Shown here: one piece after another, positions 28,064 through 36,985 of the stretch
How the letters are laid out: each line of letters starts with the position of its first letter
How positions within the stretch are numbered: position 1 is the stretch's first letter
From: Aquibaculum arenosum
GTDB lineage: Bacteria > Pseudomonadota > Alphaproteobacteria > Kiloniellales > DSM-21159
NCBI RefSeq assembly: GCF_029222965.1
Contig: NZ_JARHUD010000004.1
Location: 1 to 64,000, forward strand
DNA length: 64,000 nucleotides
Direction of reading: 5' to 3'
The notes under the pieces: model-generated
Seen by the model: the letters and a program-made list of their open reading frames with translations, nothing else
What the model was told of the DNA's origin: nothing
Database searches by the model: none
Program-made: the position numbers and the translations under genes

Positions 28064-28366
28064 CCCCGTCCCTTAGTATTTCGTTTTATCCGAGTGTGAG
28101 TCTTATAAGCACTAGCAATCGAGCGCAAGAGTCCAGTTGGCTGGTCTTGGCCAACCAATAGCCCACCGCCAACTTCTGTGTTTACTTTACTGAAGCGCGC
28201 CAACCAATGGTCGTGCTATGCTATGCGCCAAGCAGACGGGGGCGGCTGTTCTCACGGTTCCATCGCTGCCATCTCGCTCCTACTCGGCAGCCTGTAGCTG
28301 CAACCCGGTGCATTGAGTACAGCTTGACCGCAACAATCACCGCAAGCGCGCAGCGTGGCGTGGCTT
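28064..28366 (-). promoter_or_regulatory. intergenic leader of the multicopper oxidase operon, repeated 10-mer
   Basis: About 300 bases without a gene. The decamer GCCAACCAAT occurs twice in direct orientation, at 28150-28159 and 28199-28208 (49 bp apart), and an inverted half (GTTGGC) lies at about 28136. The region is AT-richer than its flanks. It must carry the operon promoter; the repeated 10-mer is a candidate activator or repressor site. Confidence 0.4.
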
Positions 28367-29581
28367 TCAGACGATGCCTTTGTCGCGCAGCTTGGCGATC
28401 TCGTCCTCGGACAAGCCGAACTCGCGCAGCACCTCTTCGCTGTGCTCGCCCACACGCGGGGGCGGCCGGCGATAGGCCACGGGGGTCTCGGAGAACTTGA
28501 TGGGGTTGCCGATCAGGTCGACGGTGCCGGTCTCGCTGCCGGGGAAGGGCAGGGAGACCTTCATGCCGCGGTGCAGGATCTGCGGGTCGGCAAAGACGCG
28601 GTCGATGGTGTTGACGGGGCCGGAGGGCACACCCAGTTCCGCCAGCCCGTTTACCCACTCGTCCAGGGTCTTGCGGCGGGTCAGTTCCGGCAACAGGTCG
28701 TAGAGCGCGTCGCGATTGGCCACGCGCAGCGAATTGGTGAGAAAGCGCGGGTCCTCGCCCAGTTCCGGCGCACCGGCAAAGGCGCAGAAGCGCTGGAACT
28801 GCCGGTCGTTGCCCACGGCGATGATGAAGTGGCCGTCGGCGCAGGGCAGCACGTTGTAGGGGACGATGTTGGCGTGCTCGGTGCCGCGGCGATGCGGCAC
28901 CTTGCCGGAGGTCAGGTAGTTCAGCCCTTCGTTCACCAGCCAGGCCACCTGGGTGTCCAGCAACGCGAGGTCGATGTACTGCCCCTGGCCGGTCCGGTCG
29001 CGGTGGCGCAGCGCGGCCAGGATCGCCACACTGGCATACATGCCGCACATGACGTCGGCGATGCCCACACCCACCTTCATGGGCTGGCCGTCGGGTTCGC
29101 CGGTGATCGACATCATCCCGCCCATGCCCTGGGCCAGGTAGTCGTAGCCCGCGCGCGGCGCATAGGGGCCGGTCTGGCCGAAGCCGGTGATGGAGCAGTA
29201 GACGATGTCCGGCTTGACCTCCTTCATGGAGAGGTAGTCGAGCCCGAACTTTGCCAGGCCGCCCACCTTGAAGTTCTCCGCCACCACATCGCAGGAGGCG
29301 GCCAGCCGCCGGATCAGCGCCTGGCCCTCGGGCGCGGCGATGTCGACGGTGAGCGAGCGCTTGTTGCGATTGGAGGAGAGGTAGTAGGCGCTGGCATCGC
29401 TGTCGCTGCCATCGGCGTTCTTGACGTAGGGCGGCCCCCAACGCCGGGTGTCGTCCCCTTCGCCCGGCCGCTCGATCTTGATCACGTCGGCGCCGAGATC
29501 GCCCAGAAGTTGGGTCGAGGTCGGGCCGGCGAGGATGCGTGTGAGATCGAGAATGCGAAGGCCAGAAAGGGGTCCGGACAT
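28367..29581 (-). CDS. CoA transferase, family III (CaiB/BaiF)
   Basis: A 404-residue family III CoA transferase, the usual length. Signatures are LRILDLTRILAGPTSTQLLGD at the N-terminus, GADVIKIERP, SSNRNKRSLTVD, and the catalytic Asp in VGVGIADVMCGM. It moves CoA between acyl-CoAs and carboxylates (as formyl-CoA or carnitine transferases do). The substrate is unknown and no catabolic partner gene is adjacent. Confidence 0.9.
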   Translation of the reverse strand: MSGPLSGLRILDLTRILAGPTSTQLLGDLGADVIKIERPGEGDDTRRWGPPYVKNADGSDSDASAYYLSSNRNKRSLTVDIAAPEGQALIRRLAASCDVVAENFKVGGLAKFGLDYLSMKEVKPDIVYCSITGFGQTGPYAPRAGYDYLAQGMGGMMSITGEPDGQPMKVGVGIADVMCGMYASVAILAALRHRDRTGQGQYIDLALLDTQVAWLVNEGLNYLTSGKVPHRRGTEHANIVPYNVLPCADGHFIIAVGNDRQFQRFCAFAGAPELGEDPRFLTNSLRVANRDALYDLLPELTRRKTLDEWVNGLAELGVPSGPVNTIDRVFADPQILHRGMKVSLPFPGSETGTVDLIGNPIKFSETPVAYRRPPPRVGEHSEEVLREFGLSEDEIAKLRDKGIV

Positions 29582-29970
29582 GGGCGCCTGCCGTTGGAGA
29601 GTGTCAACAAGAACGGACCGGTCTTGTCGCCTGCCCTCCAGTGGGGGTCAAGGGAGGCGCAAAGGCGCGGCACCAGCCAGGCTTGTGCCTACATAGCAAA
29701 GGCCCCGCCGGAGCGGAGCCTGATAGCACTGGCCTGAGGATTGAAATCTCCCTGTATCTGGCCAGTGGCCCCTGGCGGGGTCTTAACGCGGATGGCCTGA
29801 GGAGAGCCGCTAACAACCCATATATGCGGTTTCAATATGTGGCGTGTCAAAGTGGACAGACAAGCCAAGGCCGTGCAGCACGCATCGGAGGTGTCGCGGA
29901 TATTCGCGCAGAGCCGGATGAACGACCTGCGCCTGAAGTAAGAACAGCGCGCCGCGCTACCTCCCCCGCG
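29582..29970. other. intergenic region with a nested hairpin element
   Basis: Nearly 390 bases with no credible gene; a frame at 29641-30051 runs into the opposite-strand DUF892 gene and has no coding character. It contains the strong nested inverted repeat at 29699-29784, described separately, and an AT-rich patch near 29815-29845. Confidence 0.6.
29699..29784 (-). terminator. nested hairpin downstream of the DUF892 gene
   Basis: Outer arms AAGGCCCCGCC / GGCGGGGTCTT pair at 10 of 11 positions, and inner arms CACTGGCC (29727-29734) / GGCCAGTG (29760-29767) pair perfectly. Read on the minus strand it ends in GGCGGGGCCTTTGCT, so it may terminate the DUF892 transcript. The size and nesting are more than a terminator needs. 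Confidence 0.45.
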
Positions 29971-30465
29971 CTATTTCCCTTCGGCCGCGGGGTCCTTTGC
30001 CTTCAACGCGAGATCGCCGAACTGCCGGTCCCAGCGCTGGCCTTCTTCTAAAGCGCTGGCGAGATGTTCTGCTGCGGGTTCATCGCCAAGACGGGTGGTG
30101 AGCAGTTGCAAGTTGGCCCAGCCGGCGAGGCAAAGGTGCTGCAGGCGGCGGGCGGCCGCCGCGGCTGCGAGTTGCTTCAACTCGGACGTTCCGGCTGCCG
30201 CGATCATCCGTCGCGTGTCCTGCACCAGAGCTGCGATCGGTTCGTTGTGGACCTCGCCCTCCTCCTCGCTGTGGAGTTCCAGGCAGCCGCGGATGTCGCT
30301 CAGCACCCGTTCACCTTCGCAGAGGCGCTGATCCAGCAAATGCTGCAGCCGGGAGTTGGGCGTGGCGGACAGCAGACTCGGCATGATGTCGCGCAGCTGT
30401 TCCTCGGCATTCTCGGCCAGGCGCAGCTCGTGCAGCAGCAATGCTTGCGGACTGTTGATCACCAT
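29971..30465 (-). CDS. ferritin-like DUF892 (YciE/YciF) family protein
   Basis: A 164-residue, almost wholly helical protein from MVINSPQALLLHELR. The spaced acidic and histidine residues (LHELRLAENAEEQL near residue 11, EGERVLSDIRGCLELH later) match the DUF892 four-helix bundle, a rubrerythrin/ferritin-like fold often linked to stress. AGAGGTG lies about 8 nt upstream of this ATG. The frame extends further upstream without coding character. It is divergent from dinB. Confidence 0.65.
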   Translation of the reverse strand: MVINSPQALLLHELRLAENAEEQLRDIMPSLLSATPNSRLQHLLDQRLCEGERVLSDIRGCLELHSEEEGEVHNEPIAALVQDTRRMIAAAGTSELKQLAAAAAARRLQHLCLAGWANLQLLTTRLGDEPAAEHLASALEEGQRWDRQFGDLALKAKDPAAEGK

Positions 30466-30581
30466 GCTCAGCGCACCTCTCGCCCTTGCCTGACCCTCGC
30501 TCCGGTATAAATCGCCTGTGCGAGTCGCAGTTCCGCACAGGAGAGGCAGTTGCGGCCTTCTTTCGCACGGGAAGGACTTGC

Positions 30582-30596
30582 GAACAAAAGGGGAAA
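30582..30596. promoter_or_regulatory. possible LexA site upstream of dinB
   Basis: GAAC, seven bases, GAAA: one base away from the alphaproteobacterial SOS box GAAC-N7-GAAC, 46 bp before the dinB start. It fits damage-induced expression, but a single near-match of this length can occur by chance. Confidence 0.35.
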
Positions 30597-30641
30597 AGAG
30601 TTCTCTGCTGCCTAGACCGGCTCTAGGTATAAAGGTAGGCA

Positions 30642-31790
30642 GTGTGCGTGACGGGCGCAACGACGGTGACGCGGCAGCCAGCGGCAGCAGAGCAGGGTGA
30701 CGCGGCTCCAGAACAGAGGGAGCCCCTGCGCAAGATCATCCACATCGACATGGACGCCTTCTACGCTTCGGTGGAGCAGCGCGACGATCCGGGCCTGCGC
30801 GGTCTGCCCGTGGCGGTGGGTGGCGCGCGCGAGCGCGGGGTGGTGGCCGCTGCGAGCTATGAGGCGCGCCGCTATGGCGTGCGCTCGGCCATGCCCTCGG
30901 TCACGGCGCGGCGCAAATGCCCGGAGCTCATTTTTGTTAAGCCGCGTTTCGAGGTGTACCGCGCGATCTCCCGGCAGATACGTGAGGTCTTCGCCCGCTA
31001 CACGCCGCTGATCGAGCCCTTGTCCCTGGACGAGGCCTATCTCGACGTGACCGAGAACCTGAAAGGCCTGCCTTCCGCGACCCACATCGCCCAGGAGATC
31101 CGCGCAGCCATTCGCGCGGAGACCGGACTGACCGCCTCGGCCGGGGTCTCCTACAACAAGTTTCTGGCCAAACTTGCCTCCGACCAGCGCAAGCCCGACG
31201 GGCTGTTCGTGATCACGCCGGCCCAGGGACCGGCTTTCGTCGAGGACCTCCCGGTCGGGCGCTTTCATGGCGTCGGCCCGGCCACCACCGCGAAGATGCA
31301 GGGGCTGGGGCTCCACAGCGGCCGGGACCTGCGCGGCTGCAGCCTCGCCTTCCTGCAGGCACACTTCGGCAAGGCCGGGCCGCACTACTACTGGATTTCC
31401 CGCGGCATCGACCGTCGGCCAGTGAAACCGGATCGGGTGCGCAAGTCCCTGGGCGCCGAGAACACCTTCTTCGAGGACCTCTACACCCCGCAGGACCTGC
31501 GGGCGGCTCTGCAGCCGATCCTGGACAAGGTCTGGAAGCACTGTGACCAGGCGGGCCTGCGTGGGCGCACCGTGACCTTGAAGGTGAAGTACGCCGATTT
31601 CCGTCAGATCACCCGCAGTCGCACGTTGCTGCAGCCGGTGGCGAGCCGCGCGGAACTGGAAGCGGTCAGTTTCGCCCTGCTTTCCGCCTTGCTGCCGGTG
31701 CCCAAGGGCGTGCGCCTGCTGGGGGTGACGCTTTCATCCCTGCTCACGCCTGCCGAGGACACCGACCGGGAGGGATTGCTGCTGCTGTGA
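30642..31790 (+). CDS. dinB: DNA polymerase IV (Y family)
   Basis: A 382-residue translesion polymerase. The catalytic motifs are HIDMDAFYASVEQRDDP (metal-binding Asp, steric-gate Phe-Tyr) and SLDEAYLDVT. A helix-hairpin-helix region (VGRFHGVGPATTAKMQGLGLHS) and the little-finger domain follow. Start GTG at 30642, or GTG at 30648, which is better spaced from AAAGGTAG. The N-terminal 30 residues are Gln/Ala-rich and variable. The C-terminus lacks a clear beta-clamp pentapeptide. Confidence 0.93.
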   Translation: MCVTGATTVTRQPAAAEQGDAAPEQREPLRKIIHIDMDAFYASVEQRDDPGLRGLPVAVGGARERGVVAAASYEARRYGVRSAMPSVTARRKCPELIFVKPRFEVYRAISRQIREVFARYTPLIEPLSLDEAYLDVTENLKGLPSATHIAQEIRAAIRAETGLTASAGVSYNKFLAKLASDQRKPDGLFVITPAQGPAFVEDLPVGRFHGVGPATTAKMQGLGLHSGRDLRGCSLAFLQAHFGKAGPHYYWISRGIDRRPVKPDRVRKSLGAENTFFEDLYTPQDLRAALQPILDKVWKHCDQAGLRGRTVTLKVKYADFRQITRSRTLLQPVASRAELEAVSFALLSALLPVPKGVRLLGVTLSSLLTPAEDTDREGLLLL

Positions 31791-31822
31791 GGGTAGCGGG
31801 TGTCGGCCCCGGGGTGATGGCC

Positions 31823-33058
31823 TCAGTTGTTGCGCCAGGCCTCGGGGTAGGGTTCGGTCTGGGCGGTGGCGGCTTCCGGGCCGGGGTCCGGGTGTTCCCC
31901 GGCCTCTTCCATTGGCTGCTGGTTGAAGTCCTCGCGCTGGGCCAGCTTGCGCTGATCGCTGGAGGAAACCGGCGGGGCCTGCATGTAGGCGGAGAGCAGG
32001 CGCGCCACGCCTTCCAGGGCGTGCAGGTGCGTGCGCTCATAGCCGTGGGTGGCGTCGGTGCCGAAGCAGACGATGGCAGTGCGGATGTCGTTGCCCGCCT
32101 CCAGGGCCGCTGCGGCGTCGCAGCGGTAGAAGCGGAAGACGTCGCGCACATGGGCGATGGAGTTGACCTGGGACAGCGCGATCAGCTTGCGCGTCAGGTG
32201 CCAGTCGAAGGGGCCGGAGGAATCGCGCATGCCGATGGTCACGCGCGTTTCGATCGACTCCTGCCCCGGCGCCTGGGGCGCGGTGTCGATGGCGACCATC
32301 TCGGCCACGTCCTGGTGCAGCACCGCAGAGGCGCCGACCCCAACCTCCTCGGAGATGGTGAAGAGCGGATGGCAGTCCACCGGCAGCACCACACCGGAGT
32401 CCATCACCGCCTTGACCGCTGCCAGCAGGCAGGCGACGCCGGCCTTGTCGTCCAGGTGGCGGGAATCGATGAAGCCGGCCGGCGTGACGCGTGGGTTGGC
32501 GTCCACGGCGACAAAGTCGCCCACCGCCAGGCCCAGCATCTCCAGGTCGGTGCGGGAGTAGACCTGCTCATCGAGGCGCAGTTCCACCTGGTCCCAGGTG
32601 ACCGGCTGGGTGTCGACGGCGGTGTCGAAGGCATGGCCGGACGCCAGGAGCGGGACGATGGTGCCGCTGCGCGAGCCCTGATCGGTATAGACAGTGACCC
32701 GCGCGCCCTCGGCAAAGCGGCTCGACCAGGTGCCGATGGGCGTGATGACCAGCCGACCATTGTCCTTCAGGCCGGAGACCATGGCACCGATGGTGTCCAG
32801 GTGCGCCACGATGGCCCGGTCCGGGGCGCGGCGGCTGCCCTGGATGTTGGCACGGATGGCACCGCGGCGGGTCAGTTCGTACTCGACCGCCAGGCGCTCG
32901 AGCTCCTCGCAGGTCCAGTGCACCACCTGATCCGTGTAGCCGGTGGGGCTGGGCAGCTCCAGCAGGGTGAGCATCACCTGCTGGAGGTAGTCCATGTCGA
33001 TGGGAAGGGCTTGCGGCAGGTCTCGGCTGAAGCCGGTGGGTATCTGGTGTAGGTCCAT
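31823..33058 (-). CDS. M42-like peptidase of the NAGGN operon
   Basis: A 411-residue metallopeptidase of the subfamily found in N-acetylglutaminylglutamine operons. Metal-binding segments are VAHLDTIGAMV, SRHLDDKAGVAC and TISEEVGVGAS, followed by VAIDTAPQ. The C-terminal 45 residues are hydrophilic and rich in Gln, Glu and Pro. The start lies 5 nt after the synthetase gene stop, so it is the third gene of the operon. It may process or degrade the dipeptide osmolyte; this is inference from context. Confidence 0.9.
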   Translation of the reverse strand: MDLHQIPTGFSRDLPQALPIDMDYLQQVMLTLLELPSPTGYTDQVVHWTCEELERLAVEYELTRRGAIRANIQGSRRAPDRAIVAHLDTIGAMVSGLKDNGRLVITPIGTWSSRFAEGARVTVYTDQGSRSGTIVPLLASGHAFDTAVDTQPVTWDQVELRLDEQVYSRTDLEMLGLAVGDFVAVDANPRVTPAGFIDSRHLDDKAGVACLLAAVKAVMDSGVVLPVDCHPLFTISEEVGVGASAVLHQDVAEMVAIDTAPQAPGQESIETRVTIGMRDSSGPFDWHLTRKLIALSQVNSIAHVRDVFRFYRCDAAAALEAGNDIRTAIVCFGTDATHGYERTHLHALEGVARLLSAYMQAPPVSSSDQRKLAQREDFNQQPMEEAGEHPDPGPEAATAQTEPYPEAWRNN

Positions 33059-33063
33059 GTTCC

Positions 33064-34746
33064 CTAGCTTGCCAGATGAGGGAACAGTAAGTCCATGAAG
33101 CGTTGTGCGGTGGGTGCCGGCTCGTGGTTGGCCAGCCCGGGACGCTCGTTGGCCTCGATGATCACATAGTCGCTGCCTTCAGGGCTGGGCACCAGGAAGT
33201 CGAGGCCCACCACGGGGATGTCCAGCGCCCGCGCCGCCTGGACCGCTGCCTCCTCCAGTTCGGGATGCAGCTGCTCGGTGACGTCGTGGATCGTGCCGCC
33301 GGTGTGCAGGTTCGCAGCCTTGCGCACCACCAGGGTTTCCCCCTCGGGCAGCACGGACTCCATGCTGTGGCCGGCCGCCTTGACGCAGCGCTCGGTCTCT
33401 TCGTCCAAGGGGATATGGCTTTCGCCTTGGGTGGCGGCCTCGCGGCGTCGGCTCTGCTTTTCGATCAACTGCGCCACGCTGTGCCGCCCGGTGCCGATGA
33501 CCTCCGCCGGTCGGCGCACCGCCGCAGCGACGACCTGGAAGTTGATGACGATGATGCGCAGGTCCTGGCCCTCGACGAATTGCTCGAGCAGCACGGTGTC
33601 GCAGTGCTGACGCGCGGTGGCGACGGCGGCTTCTACATCCGTCGCCCGCTGCAGGTCGACGGCCACCCCCTGGCCCTGCTCGCCGCGCAGGGGCTTGACC
33701 ACCACCCGGCCGTGCTTCTGCAGGAAAGTCGCGTTCTCCTCCGGGGTGCCCGCCTTCTGCTGCGCCGGCACCTTCAGGCCTTCACCCGCCAGGATGCGGT
33801 GCGTGACCGCCTTGTCGTCGCAGCGGCTCATGGCCACGGCGGTGGTCAGTTCCGACAGCGATTCCCGGCATACGATGGAGCGGCCGCCGTGGGTCAGGCG
33901 GAAGAAGCCGCCCTCGGCATCCAGGATCTCCACCGCGATGCCGCGGCGGCGCGCCTCGTCGACGATGATGCGGGCATAGGGATTGAGAGTCTCTTCCGGC
34001 GGCGGGCCGATGTAGAGCTTCTCGTTGATGGAGTTGCGGGTCTTGAGCGCAAAGCGCTGCACCGGATAGAAGCCCAGCTTCTCGTAAAGCGCGATGGCTT
34101 CCTTGTTGTCGTAGAGCACCGAGAGGTCGACGAAGGCCCGTCCGCGCGCCTTCAGACGCCGGGCGAGATCCAGCACAAGCGAAACACCGATGCCCGGATA
34201 GGGCGCCTGGCTGTCCACGGCCAGGCACCAGAGACTGGAGCCGCGCTCCGGATCGCCGAAGGCGGCCTCATGGTCGATGCCGGTGACCGTGCCCACAACC
34301 TCGCCGGAAGCTGCGTCGCAGGCCACCAGGTGCAGATAGCGCTCATCACCGCGGCAGGCGAGCAGGAAGTCCCGGTCGACTTCCACCATGCCGCGCCGGG
34401 CATAGCAGTGGTTGAGCGCCTCGGCGTCGGCGAGGCTTTCCAGCGGCCGGATGACGAAGGGGGGATCGCGCTCCTCCGGCAGTTCCCGGTGCAGGTCGAG
34501 GCGGTAGGTGTGGGAGGGGTCGAGGAAGATCTGCTGCGGTCGGCGCGACAGCAGCACATGCGGATCGTCCACATAGAAGGCGATGTCGCGGCGACCTTCC
34601 TCCTCGCTCAGCAGCGCGTCCAGCAGCGCTTCCCCATCGGCGAAGGTCTGGGCAAAGAGCAGCCGGCCCCAGCCACAGTCGAGAATGATGTCGCTCTGTG
34701 TCGGGGGCGGCTGATGGCGGGCGACTATTTCACTGCGCGGAAGCAT
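33064..34746 (-). CDS. ngg: N-acetylglutaminylglutamine synthetase (GNAT plus ATP-grasp)
   Basis: About 560 residues: an N-terminal GNAT acetyltransferase half (GSSLWCLAVDSQAPYPGIG, LYDNKEAIALYEKLGFYPV) fused to a C-terminal ATP-grasp half (VVVKPLRGEQGQGVAVDL, VEGQDLRIIVINFQVVAA, VIIEANERPGLANHEP). Together they make the acetylated glutamine dipeptide precursor of the osmolyte NAGGN. I chose ATG 34746 (MLPRSEIVARHQ) because GAGGAAGACGAGG lies just upstream; ATG 34770 is possible. It is preceded by asnO and followed by the M42 peptidase. Confidence 0.92.
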   Translation of the reverse strand: MLPRSEIVARHQPPPTQSDIILDCGWGRLLFAQTFADGEALLDALLSEEEGRRDIAFYVDDPHVLLSRRPQQIFLDPSHTYRLDLHRELPEERDPPFVIRPLESLADAEALNHCYARRGMVEVDRDFLLACRGDERYLHLVACDAASGEVVGTVTGIDHEAAFGDPERGSSLWCLAVDSQAPYPGIGVSLVLDLARRLKARGRAFVDLSVLYDNKEAIALYEKLGFYPVQRFALKTRNSINEKLYIGPPPEETLNPYARIIVDEARRRGIAVEILDAEGGFFRLTHGGRSIVCRESLSELTTAVAMSRCDDKAVTHRILAGEGLKVPAQQKAGTPEENATFLQKHGRVVVKPLRGEQGQGVAVDLQRATDVEAAVATARQHCDTVLLEQFVEGQDLRIIVINFQVVAAAVRRPAEVIGTGRHSVAQLIEKQSRRREAATQGESHIPLDEETERCVKAAGHSMESVLPEGETLVVRKAANLHTGGTIHDVTEQLHPELEEAAVQAARALDIPVVGLDFLVPSPEGSDYVIIEANERPGLANHEPAPTAQRFMDLLFPHLAS

Positions 34747-34781
34747 GACCTCGTCTTCCTCATCCTGCATGGCGGAGGGGC

Positions 34782-36557
34782 TCACAGTTCGTGTGTTTGC
34801 ATCCACGACTCGAGCAGGGCGATCTGCCACAGCTTCGAGCCGCCAAGCGGCGTGATGTGTTCGCTGGGGGCCTGGAGCAGCTGCTGCACGTAGTCCTCCC
34901 GGAACAGGCCGCGGCTGCGGGCCTGCGGGGCGTCGAGCACGCCGCGCACAAAGTTCAGCGCCTCGCCCTCGAGGTACTTCAGCGCCGGGACCGGGAAGTA
35001 GCCCTTGGGACGGTCGATCACGGCTGCGGGGATGACCTGGCGCGAGGCCTCCTTGAGCACGTACTTGCCGCCCTCGCGGATCTTCTGCTCCGCCGGGATG
35101 CGCGCGGCCAGTTCCACCAGCTCATGGTCCAGGAAGGGCACGCGCGCCTCCAGGCCCCAGGCCATGGTCATATTGTCGACCCGCTTCACCGGATCGTCCA
35201 CCAGCATCACCGTGGTGTCGATGTGCAGCGCCTTGTCCACCGGTCGGCTGGCCCGGGCGCGGGCGAAGTGCTCCTCCACGAAGCGCCGGGCATGGTCCTC
35301 GCCAACCAGTTCCGGGTTCACCACTTCGGCGAAACCGCGATGGTCGCGGTCGAAAAAGACGCGGGCATAGTCGGCCACCGGGTCGCTGCTCTCCAGCATC
35401 GGCGGATACCAGTGATAGCCGCCGAAGATTTCATCGGCGCCCTGGCCGGACTGAACCACCCGCACGTGCTTGGAGACCTCCTGCGAGAGCAGAAAGAAGC
35501 CGATGGCGTCGTGGCTGACCATAGGCTCCGACATGGAGGCGATGCAGTCGGGCAGGCTGGGGAGCAGCCGCTCGCGGCTGTCGACGAAGATCTTGTGGTG
35601 GTCGGTTTCGTAGCGCTCGGCGATGATGTCGGAGTAGATGAACTCGTCGCCGGCCTCTTTGCCGACGGTCTCGAAGCCGACGGAAAAGGTCTGCAGGCCG
35701 CTCTGGCCAGCCTCGGCCAGCAGGCCGACCACCAACGAGGAGTCCACACCGCCGGAGAGCAGCACGCCGACGGGTGTGTCGGCGACGAGGCGGCGTTTGA
35801 CCGCCGCGCGCATCTTTTCCAGCACCAGATCCTGCCAGTCGCGATCGCTGAGGGACTCGTCGCCCGGCTGCGGGCCGAAGGAGAGCTCCCAGTAGCAGCG
35901 CTGGTCGCGTGTGCCGTCGGGCTCGATCTGCAGGGTGGTGGCCGGGGGCAACTTGCGCACGCCCTTGAGGATGGTCCAGGGCGCCGGCACCACGGCATGG
36001 AAACTCATGTAATAGTTCAGTGCTTCCGGGTCGACGCTGGTGTCGACGCCGCCGCTCTTGGCCAGGGCCGGCAGGTTGGAGGCGAAACGCAGGCCGCCCG
36101 GCACCTCCGAGAGGTAGAGCGGCTTGATGCCCAGGCGGTCGCGCGCCAGCAGCACGCGACCCGTGTCCCGCTCCCAGAGGCAGAAGGCGAACATGCCGGC
36201 AAAACGGGTGACGCAGTCGCGGCCCCAGGCGTGATAGGCCTTGAGGATGACCTCGGTGTCGCCGTTGGTGAAGAAGTGGTAGCCGATGTCTTCGAGCTCC
36301 CGTTTGAGCTCGGCGAAGTTGTAGATCGCGCCATTGTAGACGACGCCCAGCCCCAGTTGCGGGTCGAGCATCGGCTGCTGGGAGCGTTCCGCGTGGTCGA
36401 TGATTTTCAGCCGCCGATGGGCGACCGCCAGCCCGCGCTGGGAATAGACGCCCAGGGCGTCGGGCCCGCGCCGGGCGATGTGTTCGGACATGGCATGGAC
36501 GCGCGCGAGGTCGGCCTCGGCGCCGTCGAAACGAATCTCACCGACAATTCCGCACAT
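34782..36557 (-). CDS. asnO: asparagine synthetase-like amidotransferase of NAGGN synthesis
   Basis: A 591-residue class II glutamine amidotransferase/asparagine synthetase. Nucleophile Cys2 (MCGIVGEIRFDG) begins the glutaminase domain, and the PP-loop LLSGGVDSSLVVGLL begins the synthetase domain. Immediately followed by ngg and the M42 peptidase, it converts the terminal glutamate product to the amide in NAGGN synthesis, a dipeptide used for osmotic balance. GGAG lies about 13 nt upstream of the ATG. Confidence 0.93.
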   Translation of the reverse strand: MCGIVGEIRFDGAEADLARVHAMSEHIARRGPDALGVYSQRGLAVAHRRLKIIDHAERSQQPMLDPQLGLGVVYNGAIYNFAELKRELEDIGYHFFTNGDTEVILKAYHAWGRDCVTRFAGMFAFCLWERDTGRVLLARDRLGIKPLYLSEVPGGLRFASNLPALAKSGGVDTSVDPEALNYYMSFHAVVPAPWTILKGVRKLPPATTLQIEPDGTRDQRCYWELSFGPQPGDESLSDRDWQDLVLEKMRAAVKRRLVADTPVGVLLSGGVDSSLVVGLLAEAGQSGLQTFSVGFETVGKEAGDEFIYSDIIAERYETDHHKIFVDSRERLLPSLPDCIASMSEPMVSHDAIGFFLLSQEVSKHVRVVQSGQGADEIFGGYHWYPPMLESSDPVADYARVFFDRDHRGFAEVVNPELVGEDHARRFVEEHFARARASRPVDKALHIDTTVMLVDDPVKRVDNMTMAWGLEARVPFLDHELVELAARIPAEQKIREGGKYVLKEASRQVIPAAVIDRPKGYFPVPALKYLEGEALNFVRGVLDAPQARSRGLFREDYVQQLLQAPSEHITPLGGSKLWQIALLESWMQTHEL

Positions 36558-36900
36558 GGGTTCGGCGGTCTGCTCCTTTCGTGCGGGGCGCCACCGAAAT
36601 GAAGGCGGGCGCGCAAAAGTCTCCCTCTTGCCCGGCCGATGTTCCGCCGCGGCCCCGAGATTTTCTGTTTCTCAAGCAAGCGATGGGTGAAGAAGTAGGC
36701 AGCGGCAGAAATGTTTCAAGGGAAAAGCGCGCTTCAATGACTGCGGAGGTCCGCCCGAAGTCATTGTTATGACAGTAAAAGGTCGTTCAGTAGCACCGCG
36801 TATACCTCGATCGGCGCGAGCGCTCTCGGCCCCCTGGATCCGCCACCTCTTGCTTGCATTGACCCGCGCCTCGATTAGACTGCGGCCCGCTTGGTGTTCG
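36558..36900. other. intergenic region upstream of the NAGGN operon
   Basis: About 340 bases between the divergently read asnO gene and tRNA-Leu. No gene is credible. It must hold both the asnO promoter and the tRNA promoter; no operator stood out by eye. Confidence 0.5.
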
Positions 36901-36985
36901 GCCCCTGTGGCGGAACCGGTAGACGCGCGCGACTCAAAATCGCGTTCCGAGAGGAGTGGGGGTTCGAGTCCCTCCAGGGGCACCA
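36901..36985 (+). tRNA. tRNA-Leu (anticodon CAA)
   Basis: An 85-nt class II tRNA with acceptor GCCCCTG / CAGGGGC, anticodon loop CTCAAAA between CGCGA and TCGCG, a long variable arm, T-arm GGGGTTCGAGTCCCT, discriminator A and encoded CCA. Confidence 0.95.

Noticed and set aside
29641-30051. Plus-strand frame of 136 codons
   Set aside because: It overlaps the opposite-strand DUF892 gene and the nested hairpin, and its product has no family or plausible structure.
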